A DNA stretch of 64,000 nt from JBBRHH01 sp963788015 (GTDB taxonomy: Bacteria; Planctomycetota; Phycisphaerae; Tepidisphaerales; Tepidisphaeraceae). This document shows, piece by piece, positions 61,940 through 64,000 of the stretch (positions within the stretch are counted from its first letter, which is position 1; every line of letters starts with the position of its first letter). Under the pieces are notes generated by a model, which was given only the letters and a program-made list of their open reading frames with translations, was not told the origin of the DNA and did not search any database. The DNA lies in the NCBI GenBank assembly GCA_963788015.1, contig CAWBEY010000012.1, positions 2,170,001 through 2,234,000 of the forward strand. The letters are read 5' to 3'. The translations under genes and the position numbers were made by a program.

Positions 61940-63477
61940 ATGTCACGCAACCCGCCGCCAGACGCTCACATCCTCCAGTATCGAAGCGGCACGACCGATC
62001 CGCGCGGCTGGGGGCCGTGGTTGGTTCGGCCGGGCAAGTGCTCCATCGCTCTTGCCGCTCTTGTCATTCTGTTGGCAGGCTGGGTGCATCGGCGGCATGA
62101 GCCGTGGCGGATGGTGGCGAAGATTGAAGTTGTTCGGCGGCCCTCTCGACATGACCCGCAGCCAGACATTCTTCGCGACGAATCAGGAGTTTAGTCACCT
62201 TTGATCCGAAATCCGGCGTGCGGGTGTGGGAAGTGGATTCCGGGAAACTGCTTTGGTTAGCGAAGACCGATAGATGGGGATTTGTCTGGGCAGACGTTTG
62301 TCGCCCTGTCGCGGGATAGGGCATCATTGAGCCGTTACCAGTGGCGTAACGGGTGTTGTTCGGCGATATGAGCTGATGAGCGGAAAGATCCTTGGGCAGC
62401 GACACCTCGAGCCATTTCAATATCTTCAAGTTAACGAGGATGGACAGTACCTAATAGTCGAAGGCGACACTCTATGGCTTGGGAATGTTTTTGACGCGCG
62501 ATGACTCATCTGCCAAACAGTTCGCACGGCCCGAGCACTTTGGACGCTATCGGTGGCTAGGCAAGCTCATTGTGTCGAGGATGTCCCTGGGGGTTGAGAA
62601 AAGTCGTGGTTTGCCGTCTGGCGAACTGATCCGCTGGAGATGTTGTCGAGGAAGAATACAGGGTGGGCTGGCCGGACAGGCCGCCTGATCCGCGATGGGT
62701 GCATGGCACCCGTCCTTTGACAAATTGAAACCATCCGAATGGGATCGAGCTCGGCACAGTTATTTCCAAACACCCCCCGCCTTTTATCGGGTGGCCCAGA
62801 CGATTACACCCTCGCCATTTATGATTTCCCCTCCCCCTCCCCCGTCGCTCTTCTTCGCAACGAAGCGGGCTACATCACACACGTTTCCTTCTCCGACGAT
62901 GAAAAATCCATCGCCACGACCGACTATACCGGCTTTTACCGACTCTGGCACAAAGTGGGCGGCGGAGTGTCGGGAGTCGCGGCTTGGCGTTTTGGGCATG
63001 CCCCATTGCTGGGGGCTGATTTTTTTATTCGGCTTGCTGGTGCTCTCGCTTTGGCGTGATGCTGTGGCATCGCGCGAGCATGGCCGCACGGTGCGCGGCG
63101 GCTTGGTCGCGACGCTGTTGCTGGTGGCCGGCTGGCTTGGAACAGCCAAGATGGTGCTGGAGTTGTGTGTCTATCACGCCCGGCCGGAACCCTGGCCGCT
63201 GCTTGTCGTGCTGGGCCTTGGAGTGGCCACCGGGGCGCGGGCGTGGCGGGTGATGGCGATGGCAATTCTGGGCGCGGCCCTGCCGATGATGGGTTACCTT
63301 TGGCGTCGGCTGCATGCGGTGGGGCTGCGACACTCAACGCCCCATTACTTCTTTGACCGCATCTGGATCGTGCCGCATCAATGGGTGGCCGGGCTGATTG
63401 TGCTTGGGGCCGTCCTGTCGCTGCTCATGATTGCGCAACTGACGCTCCAGTGGGTCCGGGAATTACAGGAGACTTGA
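61940..63477 (+). pseudogene. broken WD40-repeat membrane protein
   Basis: The start MSRNPPPDAHILQYRSGTTD with helix CSIALAALVILLAGWVHRRH is intact. After about 62165 coding-like pieces lie in different frames and are separated by stops: FDPKSGVRVWEVDSGKLLWL (about 62205), YELMSGKILGQRHLEPFQYL (62370-62505), EEEYRVGWPDRPPDPRWVHG (about 62660), YTLAIYDFPSPSPVALLRNE with SDDEKSIATTDYTGFYRLWH, and a terminal membrane domain HCWGLIFLFGLLVLSLWRDA to VRELQET. Together they match a WD40 protein with TM segments at both ends. At least four shifts plus a probable internal deletion make real decay more likely than sequencing error here. Confidence 0.65.
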
Positions 63478-63803
63478 CGGCGTTCTGGTAGAAAACATCA
63501 ATTATCTAGCCAAAATCAGGCTTTTGCGTGATGCTGCCGATGAAGTTTTTTTGAAGGTTTTGACGAATTTTGATTGACAGCCGTTTGATCATGCGTAAAG
63601 TTGATCTCGCTGTGACCGCCGAAGCCATCGGGGAATCCGATCGCGCGGGAGACCCAAAGTAGTTCGGGGCGAAGCGTTGGCGACGGGTGGAAACCTGATC
63701 GTCAACCGGGCCACTTTTCGAGGCCTAGCCCGCTGTTTTTTTTACTTGCAGGTAAGTGACGACCTGCTTGTTGAAGAGACAGCCCACGCGTTCCCTGTTA
63801 CGC
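63478..63803 (+). other. gene-free stretch
   Basis: No supported frame. AT content is higher at 63490-63600. The segment 63610-63720 contains CGCGGGAGACCCAAAGTAG and TGGAAACCTGATCGTCAACC, which suggested structured RNA, but I cannot fit it to a known class. Confidence 0.4.
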
Positions 63804-64000
63804 ATGCGGTTTGTCAAACCGCATCGTGGATTGGTCGCGTGAGTCAGCTAATCCCGTAGGCACGGCCGTTAAAAATCGAGACGTTTCAATCCAGCCTCGC
63901 TGGATCGATTGGGTCGCTGAAACCCAGACGCCACGAATTCTAACGGCCAGAAAGGTGTAAAAGCCTTTCTGCGAAAAGGGCACGACGCCGGAATCCGGCG
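63804..64000 (+). ncRNA. hairpin-rich non-coding stretch, possible structured RNA
   Basis: Four stems follow one another: ATGCGGTTTG/CAAACCGCAT (63804-63824, perfect); GTTTCA (63883-63888) with TGAAAC (63918-63923) enclosing ATCCAG/CTGGAT (63889-63905); CAGAAAGG/CCTTTCTG (63948-63971); and CGCCGGAATCCGGCG at the window edge. No gene frame fits. It may be a regulatory or stable RNA continuing beyond the window; no family is assigned. Confidence 0.35.

Noticed and set aside
63690..63715. Possible TPP riboswitch because of AACCTGATC
   Set aside because: The other invariant parts of the THI-box, including CTGAGA and the closing pairing, are absent.
63883..63923. CRISPR-like repeat (GTTTCAATCC... 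with TGAAAC)
   Set aside because: Single copy; no second repeat or spacer, and no cas gene in the window. It is better read as one stem-loop.
1..64000. tRNA, rRNA, tmRNA or other known stable RNA genes
   Set aside because: No cloverleaf with GTTCRANYC, no rRNA-like stretch and no tmRNA end were found by eye; a covariance search could still find one.

Overview
The window looks like a draft piece of a high-GC planctomycete of the Phycisphaerae / Tepidisphaera-Humisphaera type. The evidence is two surface proteins with the LEPRLLLS-like motif near the N-terminus, a PVC-type haem-binding CxxCH protein, a DUF1080 protein, several Gfo/Idh and sugar-isomerase type proteins, quinoprotein-like beta-propellers, LpxB (so an outer membrane with lipid A) and many secreted carbohydrate-active proteins. 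This assignment is inference from gene content; there is no rRNA or tRNA gene in the window.

Layout. 0-5 kb: end of an unknown gene, a cupin protein, a small unknown gene, a YghZ-like aldo/keto reductase, an LEPRLLLS protein and an SNM1/CPSF-like nuclease. 5-14 kb: a GntR regulator, a DUF433-like/DUF5615 toxin-antitoxin pair, a natural Gfo/Idh-aldo/keto reductase fusion, a LURP-one protein, a kelch protein, and a DUF1080 + beta-propeller operon. 14.2-15.3 kb is a non-coding block made of several dispersed repeat families. 15.3-20 kb: a FAD-dependent amine-oxidase/UGM-like protein, a glycosyltransferase and a GH1-like glycosidase, the last two probably one polypeptide. 20.5-22.6 kb: MotA/ExbB and MotB genes split by an inserted GxxExxY gene flanked by 34-bp inverted repeats. 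23-32 kb: a large secreted glycoside hydrolase, an exopolysaccharide export lipoprotein, a tandem pair of zinc-ribbon membrane proteins, a GT-C-like membrane protein and a GH4 enzyme with an added C-terminal module. 32.2-33 kb: an orphan gene between near-identical 28-bp direct repeats. 33-41.5 kb: class IV aminotransferase + sulfotransferase-like pair, Xaa-Pro aminopeptidase, MNT/HepT module, YncE-propeller/phosphoesterase and rhomboid protease. 41.6-52.3 kb: B12-type sensor domain, citrate synthase, TPR protein, quinoprotein, CxxCH protein, Anbu protease and an AbrB/Doc module. 52.4-64 kb: LpxB, an RnfC/RnfD pair, two sugar isomerase/epimerase proteins, a large RTX/Hydin-type surface protein, NAD isocitrate dehydrogenase, a broken WD40 protein and a hairpin-rich non-coding end.

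About twenty otherwise conserved genes are interrupted by single-base reading-frame shifts, many of them at short homopolymers. The simplest reading is residual consensus error in a draft assembly, so I annotate such genes across the break and say where it lies. A few breaks (HNH gene, DUF4058 fragment, WD40 gene) look more like true decay.

The strongest candidate for something undescribed is the small GxxExxY element: one gene, inverted repeats that also exist as gene-less solo copies, and insertion between two motor genes. The 28-bp direct-repeat cassette and the ~110-bp dispersed repeat are the next most interesting.
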